Source of the DNA: Shinella pollutisoli
GTDB lineage: Bacteria; Pseudomonadota; Alphaproteobacteria; Rhizobiales; Rhizobiaceae
Assembly: GCF_024609765.1 (NCBI RefSeq)
Contig: NZ_JANFDG010000009.1
Location: 1 to 64,000, forward strand
Direction: 5' to 3'
DNA length: 64,000 nucleotides
Shown here: piece after piece, positions 46,475-54,220 of the stretch
Numbering within the stretch: position 1 is the first letter of the stretch
Layout: each line of letters starts with the position of its first letter
The notes under the pieces: model-generated
Databases searched by the model: none
What the model was told of the DNA's origin: nothing
Seen by the model: the letters and a program-made list of their open reading frames with translations, nothing else
Made by a program: the position numbers and the translations under genes

Positions 46475-46920
46475 TTGATCGTTTCCTTGCCGGAAAGCTC
46501 GACGCCCTGCGCGGCCAGCCGGTCCGCCACGTCCTTGGGCATGTAGGTCTCGTCGTGCTTGGCGAGCACCGTGTCGGCGACGAAGAGCCCGCCCTCGGCG
46601 AAGGCGCCCTCGGCCACCACGCCCTGCCCCTCGCGGAAGAGGTCGGGCAGGATGCCGGTATAGGTCACGGGCACGGTGCCGATCGTGTCGGTCACGGTGA
46701 AGGTGATGGTCGAGCCCTCGCCGCGCGTGAGCGACCCCGTCTCGACCAGCCCGCCGAGGCGGATGCGCGTGCCCGGCTCGATGGTCGTCGTCTTGAGGTC
46801 CGCCGGCACGTAGAAATAGGCGATCGACTGGCTGAAGGCGAACATCACCAGCAAGACGGCCGCCACGAGGAAGGCGACGCCGCCGCCGATGACTGCCAGG
46901 CGTTTCTGTTTGCGTGTCAT
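46471..46920 (-). CDS. ccmE: Periplasmic haem chaperone CcmE (CycJ)
   Basis: The protein has 149 residues with one N-terminal membrane anchor (about 8-30) and a beta-barrel periplasmic domain. The haem-binding His122 lies in AKHDETYMP, the normal motif. It carries haem to CcmF. It overlaps ccmI and ccmF by 4 bases each. Confidence 0.97.
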   Translation of the reverse strand: MTRKQKRLAVIGGGVAFLVAAVLLVMFAFSQSIAYFYVPADLKTTTIEPGTRIRLGGLVETGSLTRGEGSTITFTVTDTIGTVPVTYTGILPDLFREGQGVVAEGAFAEGGLFVADTVLAKHDETYMPKDVADRLAAQGVELSGKETIK

Positions 46921-48047
46921 TGTCCGCTATCCTTGGGTCCGCCGCCCTCGGCCGAAATGGAAAGGTCCCGGGCGAGCGCCGTCAGTTGCCTGCCCCGGTC
47001 GCTGTCGGCCGGGAAGGTCTTCAGCGCCGTCCTTAGCGCCGCTTCCGCCTTCGGCCTTTGATCCAGAACAACATAGGAACGGATGATGCGCATCCATCCT
47101 TCGAAATTGTCGGGATTTTCCTGAAGCTTCGCCGCGAGCCCCTCGACCATGCCGGCGATCATCTCGCGCCGGTCGCCCTCCGCCATGTCCTCGGCCGCCG
47201 CCACGTCCTCGGCGGACGGGCCGCCGGGAGCATTGGAAAGACCGGCGATGTGGCGATCGACGAGCGGCAGCCAGGGCGCGTCGGCGGGCGATTCCTTCCT
47301 GAGCGCCTCGTAGGCGGCGCGCGCCTCGTCGCGCCGGCCCTCCTGCTCCAGCGCCAGCGCCAGATAGTATTTCGCCCGCGGATTGTCGGGCTGCAGCGTC
47401 AGCGACTGTTCGAGCTTCTCGCGCGCCTCGCGGGTGACGATGCCGTTCGCAAGCGCGATCAGCACCTCGGCCGAGCCGTCGAGCCGGTCGGTGCTGGGGC
47501 CGACGAGCCGCAGCGCCTGGGCATAGGCGTTGGCCGCGTCCTCCATCCGGCCGCTGCGGTAGTAGATCGGCGCGAGCAGGTCCCAGCCCGCCCCGTCGTC
47601 GGGGTTCTTCGCCAGATGGTTCTCGGCGCGCGCGATCAGGATGTTGATGTCGTCGCCCGGATTGGCGAGCCGTTCGGCGAGCGGCTGCGAGGGCAGGTCG
47701 GGACGCCCGGTCCCGAGATAGAGACAGAGCCCGACCGCCGGCAGGAGCACGATGACGAAGGCCTGCGCCAGCCGGTTGCGGCGTGCGACCGGGCCGGCCG
47801 CCTCCTTCTCCTCGGCCTTCTTCGCGGCGATCAGCCGGCGGGCGACCTCGGCGCGGGCGAGTTCCGCCTCGGCGGCGCCGATCAGGCCGGAGGCCTCGTC
47901 GCGGGCAAGCTCGTCGAGCTGGTCGCGATAGACCTCCGCGTCATGGCGCGCGTCTGCCTCCGCCTCCGCGGGCCGGCGCAGGAGCGGCAGGATGAGGACG
48001 GCGGCGACGGCTGCCGTCAGGACGGCGACGAGAATCCAGAAAACCAT
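46917..48047 (-). CDS. ccmI: Cytochrome c biogenesis protein CcmI (CycH)
   Basis: The protein has 376 residues. Two membrane helices near 3-20 and 97-113 flank a cytoplasmic loop with a leucine-zipper-like pattern. The periplasmic part has TPR repeats (about 140-300; [20 protein letters not shown] is one). It holds apocytochrome c for haem ligation. It is the first gene of the block, and its promoter faces that of the divergent RTX gene in a 167-base spacer. Confidence 0.94.
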   Translation of the reverse strand: MVFWILVAVLTAAVAAVLILPLLRRPAEAEADARHDAEVYRDQLDELARDEASGLIGAAEAELARAEVARRLIAAKKAEEKEAAGPVARRNRLAQAFVIVLLPAVGLCLYLGTGRPDLPSQPLAERLANPGDDINILIARAENHLAKNPDDGAGWDLLAPIYYRSGRMEDAANAYAQALRLVGPSTDRLDGSAEVLIALANGIVTREAREKLEQSLTLQPDNPRAKYYLALALEQEGRRDEARAAYEALRKESPADAPWLPLVDRHIAGLSNAPGGPSAEDVAAAEDMAEGDRREMIAGMVEGLAAKLQENPDNFEGWMRIIRSYVVLDQRPKAEAALRTALKTFPADSDRGRQLTALARDLSISAEGGGPKDSGQ

Positions 48048-48214
48048 GCCGTTGAATTACTGGAACCCTGGAACGTTTCCAATTCCAAAAGGAACAATGA
48101 CGCGAATTTGAGGCGTTTCGCCGCAAGCTTCCGCCGGCCCTCCTCCATTCGGGTGATGGACAGGGGAAACTGTCGGCAATACCCTTTTCCGGCCGGACAT
48201 CGGAGGCACGGCGC

Positions 48215-50680
48215 ATGGCGATATCGGCAGGCAGCGAAACGCAGGTCAATACCTACACCGCGGGCGCGCAGAAATACCAGCGCATCCTGATGCTCGCCGA
48301 CGGCGGCTGGGTCGTCGTCTGGAACTCGGACGGACAGGACGGCAGCTTCAACGGCGTCTACCAGCAGCGCTACAAGGCCGACGGCACGGCGGTGGGCACC
48401 GAGACCCAGGTCAATTCCCACACGACCAACAGCCAGACGCTGACGCTGGCCGACACCGGGTCGGTCATCGCGCTTTCCAACGGCGGCTGGGTGGTGGCCT
48501 GGACCTCCTGGGATCAGGACGGCGAATATGCCGGCGTCTACCAGCAGGCCTATCGCGCCGACGGCACGCGCATCGGCTCCGAGCGGCAGGTCAACATCGC
48601 CACGGAGCTCAGCCAGCAGGACCCGCTCCTCGTGCCGCTGGCGAACGGCGGTTGGGTGGTCTACTGGATCTCGCAGGAGGAGGACGACACGTCCTTCGGC
48701 ACCCATCGCCTCTATCACCGCACCTATGACGCCAATGGCGCGCCGACCTCGGGCGAGGTGCGGATCGCGCCGATCCACGAGTCGAACATCGGCGAAGCGC
48801 AGCTTCGGGTCGCGGCACTCGACGGCGGCGGCTGGGTGGCGACCTGGGTCAACGCCTACCGCAGCAACCCGCACGTCGACAACGACGTCTATTACGAGAT
48901 GTTCAACGCAAGCGGCACCCGCGTCGGCTCGGGCCGCGTCAACACCGCGGCCGAAGGCAACCAGGGCAACCCTGCGGTGGCAGGGCTTGAGGGCGGCGGC
49001 TGGGTCATCGTCTGGAAGGACGGGGCCAACATGTACCAGCGGGCCTATCACGGCGGCCAGGCCGGCGCGGTGCAGACCGTCGCCACCACCGGCTTCTACG
49101 AGGCCGACGTCACCGCGCTGGAAGGCGGCGGCTGGGTCGTGACCTGGCAGACCAGCGTCAGCAACCCCGGCCTGAGCATGAGGGCCTACGATGCCACCGG
49201 CAAGAGCCTCGGCGCCAGCACGGTCGTCATGTCGGGCACCGGCACCCAGCCCTTCTTCCAGACCGTCGCGCTCAAGGGCGGCGGCTGGGTCACCGCCTGG
49301 TCGCACAAGGGCACCGGAACCGACATCGCCGCGCAGGTCTACAAGGCGGACGGCAGCAAGGACGGCAACGCGATCTTCCTGAACTCCACCCGCGGCGGGG
49401 CGCAATATTCGGTGAAGCTGGCCGCGCTGAAGGACGGCGGCTTCGTCGCCACCTGGACCTCGGACGGACAGGACGGCAGCGACGCCGGCGTGTTCCAGCG
49501 GGTGTTCCGGACGGAGGAGGCGAAGAACGCGCCGCCCGTCGCGCGGGACGACAGCGCCTCGGTCAAGCTGTACGGCAAGGCGCTCGGCAACGTGATCACG
49601 GACGCGGCCGGCAAGGACAGCGATCCGGACGGGGACGCGCTGAGCGTCGTCAAGCTCGCCGGCGGCAGCGTCGGCAAGGCGCTCGCGGGCAAGTTCGGCA
49701 CCCTCACCCTGAACAGGGACGGCCGCTACACCTATGTCGCCGACCGTGCCGAACCGCTCGCCGTGGGCGAGAAGGCGAAGGACGTCTTCACCTATACCGT
49801 CTCCGACGGAAACGGCGGGACGGCCAGCGCCAAGCTCGTCGTCACCGTCACCGGCGTCGCGACCGGCACGCCCGGCAAGAACCATCTCCTCGGCACGGCG
49901 AAGGCCGATACGCTGAAAGGCCTCGGCGGCAACGACATCCTCGACGGACGCGCCGGCAACGACACGCTGGACGGCGGCGCCGGCGCCGACCGCATGATCG
50001 GCGGCAAGGGCAACGACACCTATGTCGTCGACAACAAGGCCGACAAGGCGATCGAGAGGAAGGGCGAGGGTACCGACCTCGTCAAGGCCTCCGTCTCCTT
50101 CACCCTCCCCGACCACGTCGAGAAACTGGCGCTCACCGGCTCCAGGGCCATCGACGGCACCGGCAACGGCCTTGCCAACACCGTCACCGGCAACAGCGGG
50201 AACAACCGGCTGAAGGGGCTCGGCGGCAACGACATCCTGAATGGCGGCAAAGGCAACGACACGCTCGACGGCGGCAAGGGCAACGACACGCTCGCGGGCG
50301 GCACGGGCGCCGACAAGCTCGTAGGCGGTGCGGGCGCCGACAAGCTCATAGGCGGCGCCGGCAAGGACACCTTCATCTTCAAGTCGGTGAAGGATTCCAC
50401 CGTCGCCGCCTCCGGCCGCGACACGATCTACGATTTCTCGAGGAAGGACGGCGACAAGGTCGATCTCAAGGCCATCGACGCCAGCACGGCGAAAGCCGGC
50501 AACCAGGCCTTCACGTTCCTCGGCACGGAGAAATTCCACAAGAAGGCGGGCGAGCTGCGCTACGAGAAGAAGAGCGGCGACACCTTCCTGCAGGGCGACG
50601 TGAACGGCGACGGCAAGGCCGACTTCGCCATCAAGTTCGACGACTCCCTCAATTTCACGAAAGCCGACTTCATCCTGTGA
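48215..50680 (+). CDS. Large secreted RTX calcium-binding protein with repeated GGW motifs
   Basis: The protein has 821 residues, with GGAGG before the ATG and no N-terminal signal peptide. The first 430 residues contain eight degenerate repeats, each with a core like GGWVVVW followed by acidic turns and a short YQQRYxADG-like strand, suggesting a beta-propeller. A cadherin/VCBS-like domain follows (about 435-545). Two RTX blocks come next (about 570-603 and 668-718) with GGKGNDTLD-type nonapeptides that bind calcium. The C-terminal 100 residues resemble the serralysin-type secretion region (DTIYDFSRKDGDKVDL). It should leave the cell through a type I system, which is not encoded in the window. 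Its target is unknown. Confidence 0.88.
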   Translation: MAISAGSETQVNTYTAGAQKYQRILMLADGGWVVVWNSDGQDGSFNGVYQQRYKADGTAVGTETQVNSHTTNSQTLTLADTGSVIALSNGGWVVAWTSWDQDGEYAGVYQQAYRADGTRIGSERQVNIATELSQQDPLLVPLANGGWVVYWISQEEDDTSFGTHRLYHRTYDANGAPTSGEVRIAPIHESNIGEAQLRVAALDGGGWVATWVNAYRSNPHVDNDVYYEMFNASGTRVGSGRVNTAAEGNQGNPAVAGLEGGGWVIVWKDGANMYQRAYHGGQAGAVQTVATTGFYEADVTALEGGGWVVTWQTSVSNPGLSMRAYDATGKSLGASTVVMSGTGTQPFFQTVALKGGGWVTAWSHKGTGTDIAAQVYKADGSKDGNAIFLNSTRGGAQYSVKLAALKDGGFVATWTSDGQDGSDAGVFQRVFRTEEAKNAPPVARDDSASVKLYGKALGNVITDAAGKDSDPDGDALSVVKLAGGSVGKALAGKFGTLTLNRDGRYTYVADRAEPLAVGEKAKDVFTYTVSDGNGGTASAKLVVTVTGVATGTPGKNHLLGTAKADTLKGLGGNDILDGRAGNDTLDGGAGADRMIGGKGNDTYVVDNKADKAIERKGEGTDLVKASVSFTLPDHVEKLALTGSRAIDGTGNGLANTVTGNSGNNRLKGLGGNDILNGGKGNDTLDGGKGNDTLAGGTGADKLVGGAGADKLIGGAGKDTFIFKSVKDSTVAASGRDTIYDFSRKDGDKVDLKAIDASTAKAGNQAFTFLGTEKFHKKAGELRYEKKSGDTFLQGDVNGDGKADFAIKFDDSLNFTKADFIL

Positions 50681-50697
50681 CGCGAGGCGGCGCCCCT

Positions 50698-51111
50698 CTA
50701 CGAGAGCGGCGTCCAGCTTCCGTCGGCGTTGCGGCAGGCGGCACCCCGGCTGGCGATCTCGCGTCCGCCCGTCGTCACGGTGTGGCTGTACTGGCGGCAG
50801 TTCTGCGAGCCGACCTGGTAGGGCGCGGCCGCCACGACCGAGCCGGTCATGTCCTTGCCCTGCCAGGTGACGGGCTGGCCGCCGGGCGCGGCTTCGAGCG
50901 CGCGGTACTCGGCCTCGAGCGCGCGCTGCGTGTCCGCCTTGGAGAGGGACGCGCCCGGGATGCGGCCGACGAGGCCGCCCTGCAGCGCGGCGATGTAGAG
51001 GGCCGCGCCCTTCGCCTCCGCGCCGCGGCCTGTCGTGCTCGTGGAACATCCGGACGCAGCGACCGCTGCAAAAACGAGAGGGAAGAATGCGCCGCGCAAA
51101 TCCGTCATCAT
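50698..51111 (-). CDS. Small outer-membrane lipoprotein, RT0821/Lpp0805-type surface antigen family
   Basis: The protein has 137 residues from ATG 51111; the adjoining ATG 51108 is equally possible. It has a lipoprotein signal with lipobox AASGC (Cys about 22). The C-terminal part, WQGKDMTGSVVAAAPYQVG and CRQYSHTVTTGG then ACRNADGSW, is typical of the 17-kDa surface-antigen-like family. It converges on the RTX gene with 17 bases between the stops and lies downstream of feuQ on the same strand. Confidence 0.8.
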   Translation of the reverse strand: MMTDLRGAFFPLVFAAVAASGCSTSTTGRGAEAKGAALYIAALQGGLVGRIPGASLSKADTQRALEAEYRALEAAPGGQPVTWQGKDMTGSVVAAAPYQVGSQNCRQYSHTVTTGGREIASRGAACRNADGSWTPLS

Positions 51112-51184
51112 CCGCTGGGACCGTCTCTTTCCACGCTTCCGGCCCGATGATCGCCGGCCTTTCCTTTTTGCATTGTCCGCCCCG

Positions 51185-52618
51185 TCAGGCAACCTCCTTT
51201 GTCACCGCCGGCAGCACCAGCCGCGCCCTGAGGCCGCCCGCGGAACCCCGCGACAATTCGAAGGTCCCCTGGTACTCCGAGGCGATCTCGCTGACGATGG
51301 AGAGGCCGAGGCCGGTGCCGGGCTTGCTCTCGTCGAGCCGCTTGCCGCGCTTCAGCGCCTCGCGGATCTCGTCCGGCTCCAGCCCCGGCCCGTCGTCCTC
51401 CACCTCGACCACCGCCCAGGCCCGGCGCGCCGGGTCGCTGCCGGCCATGCCGGCGGGCGCGGGAAAGGCGCGGACGGCGACGGTCCTGCGCGCATAGCGC
51501 GCCGCGTTCTCGAGCAGGTTGCCGACGGTCTCCTCGACGTCCTGCTGCTCCATGGCGAGCACCAGGCCGGGCGGGTCGACGGACAGCGGAAAGGCCCTGT
51601 CGGCGTTGAGGCGGCGCATCACCCGGACCAGCCGTTCGAGCGTGCCCTGCGCCTCCGTGCGGGCGAGCACGGATTCGCGCTGCGCGGCGATGCGGGCGCG
51701 GTTGAGGTAGGACTGCACCTGGCTCTGCATCGCCTCGGCCTGCGTGCGCACCAGCTCGCCCTGCGGGGCGGCGATCGTCCGCGATTCGTTGAGCAGCACC
51801 GCGATCGGCGTCTTCAGCGAATGCGCGAGGTTGCCCACCTGCATGCGGGCGCGCTCGACGATGCGGCGGTTGCTGTCGATCAGCGCGTTGATCTCGCTTG
51901 CGAGCGGCTGGATCTCGCGCGGGAAATCGCCGTCGAGCCGCTCGCTGTCGCCGGCGCGGATGCGTTCCAGCGCCTGGCGCGCGTGGTCGAGCGGCTTGAG
52001 GCCGATCAGGATCGCCACGACGTTGAGCAGCAGGCTGCCGATGCCGAAGCCGGCGAGCGCCAGGTAGAGGCTGCCGGAGAAGTCGTCGATGTCGGCCTCC
52101 AGCACGTCGCGGTTGCCGACGACGCGGAAGCGCGCCGTGCGCCCCTCGTCGTCGAGCACCACCTCGGTCTCCACCACCTCGACCGCGTTGTCGAAGGAAT
52201 CGCGCGTCGTGTAGAAGCGCTCGTAGCGGGTGTCGAAGGGGATGGCGTCGGTGTCGGGGATGGGGATGACGGCGGAGCCGAGCGAGGCCGAGGTGAGCGG
52301 TTCGCTTTCGAGCGTCCCGCCGATCGGCTCGACGATCCAGTACCAGCCCGATTGCGGCTGGAAGAAGCGCAGGTCCCCGAGCTGCGGCGCGCCGGCGAGC
52401 CGCTGGCCCTCCTCCGCCGAGACGGAATTGATCACGTTGTAGAGCTGCGCGCGCAGGAGATCGCGGAAGCTCTTCTCCGCGCTCTGCCGGTAGAGCGCGG
52501 AGATGACGACGGCGATGACGACGAGGGCGACGGCCGCCCAGAGCGTGGCGAGGAAGAGGACGCGGAAGGTGAGCGAGCGCGAGCGCCCGGCGTTGGCGGC
52601 CCGCTCGCTACTGGCCAT
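51185..52618 (-). CDS. feuQ: FeuQ-like sensor histidine kinase
   Basis: The protein has 477 residues with membrane helices at about 18-40 and 183-206, a periplasmic domain between them, then HAMP and HisKA with H266 in NLAHSLKTPIAVL. HATPase motifs are NLLENAARYAR, EDDGPGLEPDEI and GTGLGLSIVSE. It is similar in organisation to PhoQ and to rhizobial FeuQ, which influences periplasmic glucan export and, in some species, iron uptake. The start overlaps the response regulator gene by 11 bases. Confidence 0.78.
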   Translation of the reverse strand: MASSERAANAGRSRSLTFRVLFLATLWAAVALVVIAVVISALYRQSAEKSFRDLLRAQLYNVINSVSAEEGQRLAGAPQLGDLRFFQPQSGWYWIVEPIGGTLESEPLTSASLGSAVIPIPDTDAIPFDTRYERFYTTRDSFDNAVEVVETEVVLDDEGRTARFRVVGNRDVLEADIDDFSGSLYLALAGFGIGSLLLNVVAILIGLKPLDHARQALERIRAGDSERLDGDFPREIQPLASEINALIDSNRRIVERARMQVGNLAHSLKTPIAVLLNESRTIAAPQGELVRTQAEAMQSQVQSYLNRARIAAQRESVLARTEAQGTLERLVRVMRRLNADRAFPLSVDPPGLVLAMEQQDVEETVGNLLENAARYARRTVAVRAFPAPAGMAGSDPARRAWAVVEVEDDGPGLEPDEIREALKRGKRLDESKPGTGLGLSIVSEIASEYQGTFELSRGSAGGLRARLVLPAVTKEVA

Positions 52619-53279
52619 CGGCGGGCGCTTGCATCCGGTAGCCGAGGCCGCGCACGGTCTCGATCAGGTCGACGCCGATCTTCTTGCGCAGCCGGCCGAC
52701 GAAGACCTCGATCGTGTTGGAATCCCGGTCGAAGTCCTGGTCGTACATGTGCTCGACCAGCTCCGTGCGCGAGACGACCTGGCCCATGTGGTGCATGAGA
52801 TAGGAGAGCAGCCGGTATTCGTGCGAGGTGAGCTTCAGCGGCTCGCCGTTGACGGTCGCCTTGGAGCCCTTGGTGTCGAGCCGCACCGGGCCGCAGACGA
52901 TCTCCGGGCTCGCATGCCCCGCCGCGCGGCGGATCAGCGCGCGGATGCGCGCCAGCACCTCCTCGACATGGAAGGGTTTGGCCACGTAGTCGTCGGCGCC
53001 CGCGTCGATGCCGGCGACCTTGTCGCTCCAGCGGTCGCGGGCGGTCAGGATCAGCACCGGCATGGCCTTGCCGTCGGCGCGCCATTTCTCCAGCACGGTG
53101 ATGCCGTCCATCTCCGGCAGGCCGATGTCGAGGATGACGGCGTCATAGGGCTCGGCGTCGCCGAGATAGTGGCCCTCCTCGCCGTCGAAGGCCTGGTCCA
53201 CCACGTAGCCGGCTTCCTTCAACGCGTCGGTGAGCTGCCGGTTCAGGTTGACGTCGTCCTCGACCACCAGAATGCGCAT
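52608..53279 (-). CDS. feuP: FeuP-like OmpR-family response regulator
   Basis: The protein has 223 residues. The receiver domain contains the acidic pair at 8-9, phospho-acceptor D51 (VILDIGLPEMDG) and Lys in YVAKPFHVEE. The DNA-binding winged helix (about 125-218) has LTSHEYRLLSYLMHHMG and VFVGRLRKKIG. It is close to the PhoP and FeuP groups; the feuPQ name rests on the pairing and overall pattern. It begins the unit, and a small secreted protein gene lies directly upstream. Confidence 0.8.
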   Translation of the reverse strand: MRILVVEDDVNLNRQLTDALKEAGYVVDQAFDGEEGHYLGDAEPYDAVILDIGLPEMDGITVLEKWRADGKAMPVLILTARDRWSDKVAGIDAGADDYVAKPFHVEEVLARIRALIRRAAGHASPEIVCGPVRLDTKGSKATVNGEPLKLTSHEYRLLSYLMHHMGQVVSRTELVEHMYDQDFDRDSNTIEVFVGRLRKKIGVDLIETVRGLGYRMQAPADGQ

Positions 53280-53327
53280 GCGTCCCCGTCCTTGTTCCCG
53301 TCCCCGTTTCCCGCTCCGCCCGCGCCG

Positions 53328-53585
53328 TCACATCGGCACGCGCACCGTCACCTTGCGCGGGCGTCCGTTGCCCTTGCCGGGCACAAGCACCGTCACCACG
53401 CAGGTGTCGCCGCGGGGCTGCGCCGAAAGCAGTTCGCCGCCGGTCTGCGCCACCACCTGCGCGGCGGCGGCGCTGCAATCGCCGGCAACCCGCACGACAT
53501 CCGGACCGCCCCCGGTGTCGGGGGTGCCCGGAAGCATCAGGCTGGCCGCGAAGGCGACCGTGAGAAGGGGCGAGGCCATGAACAT
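53328..53585 (-). CDS. Small exported protein upstream of feuP
   Basis: The protein has 85 residues with a probable signal peptide (about 1-20), two cysteines in the mature part (GDCSAAAAQ and GDTCVVTV) that could form a disulfide, and a basic C-terminal end. It ends 48 bases before feuP and may be cotranscribed with it, in which case it could be a periplasmic modulator of the kinase; this is inference only. ATG 53585 or 53579 may be the start. I recognise no named family. Confidence 0.6.
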   Translation of the reverse strand: MFMASPLLTVAFAASLMLPGTPDTGGGPDVVRVAGDCSAAAAQVVAQTGGELLSAQPRGDTCVVTVLVPGKGNGRPRKVTVRVPM

Positions 53586-53656
53586 ACTTTCAGGTGCGGA
53601 TCATCTTGATGCAAGCATTAAACGATCAACACTGAACGGCAAATGAATGTCGGCCG

Positions 53657-53863
53657 CTAGCCCGCCCGCCGCCGCGCCGAAAGCCGCCCGAGGAGCGCCA
53701 CGATGCCCCCGAGCGCGCCCGCGGCCGTCACGATCAGGTCGGCCATCTCCGCCTCCTCGGCCGCCGTGACGCCGACGCCGGCGAAATGCGCCAGCGAGGC
53801 GAGGACGGCCACCAGCGCGCCCCAGACGGTGCGCGAACGATACCAGGCGACGACGTCGTTCAT
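53657..53863 (-). CDS. Small holin-like membrane protein at the end of the GTA cluster
   Basis: The protein has 68 residues and a strong ribosome binding site (AAAGGAG) before ATG 53863. Two hydrophobic stretches (about 13-32 and 42-60) are separated by an acidic turn, and the tail is Arg-rich (GRLSARRRAG). This resembles small phage holin-type or tail-associated membrane proteins. It lies downstream of the host-specificity gene on the same strand, with a RIME and a gene remnant between. A role in release of GTA particles is possible but unproven. Confidence 0.6.
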   Translation of the reverse strand: MNDVVAWYRSRTVWGALVAVLASLAHFAGVGVTAAEEAEMADLIVTAAGALGGIVALLGRLSARRRAG

Positions 53864-53898
53864 GGATGTCTCCTTTGCTTGTCGTTGATGATCGCAGC

Positions 53899-54038
53899 GC
53901 CCCTCATCCCCCTGCCGGGACCTCTCCCCGCAAGCGGGGAGAAGGCAGATGCCGGGCTGTTTTGCTGACGGGAAACCATCGCCCCTTTCCCCTTCTCCCC
54001 GCTTGCGGGGAGAAGGTGGCGGCAGCCGGATGAGGGGC
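53899..54038. repeat. Full-length RIME-type repeat
   Basis: Two palindromes are framed by cccctcatccccctgccggg and ggcagccggatgaggggc. Its right end is joined to the remnant copy of the host-specificity gene, and the end sequence ccggatgaggggca occurs again at the far side of that remnant. Confidence 0.88.
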
Positions 54039-54041
54039 AAA

Positions 54042-54206
54042 TCACGCCTTCACCGCCAGCACTTCCCGCGCCGGCAGGCCGCGCGATGATCTGGCGCATA
54101 CGGATGACGGTTGCCGCCTACAGCATGCGGAAATCGACAACCTCGTCAGTCGCCGCATAGAGGTGCCCTGGGCGCCCCGTTTCGACGCTGCGCACCGCGC
54201 GGTCGC
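54042..54206 (-). pseudogene. Decayed tandem copy of the 3' end of the GTA host-specificity gene
   Basis: About 165 bases match the last part of the adjacent full gene (54221 to about 54395) with many substitutions and a roughly 12-base deletion. Its final codons still read as GLPAREVLAVKA against GLPARAVLAMKA in the intact gene. There is no upstream part of the gene. The right junction lies at GCCGGA, which also occurs in the RIME end, so the duplication probably arose through that microhomology. Confidence 0.8.
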
Positions 54207-54220
54207 CGGATGAGGGGCAA

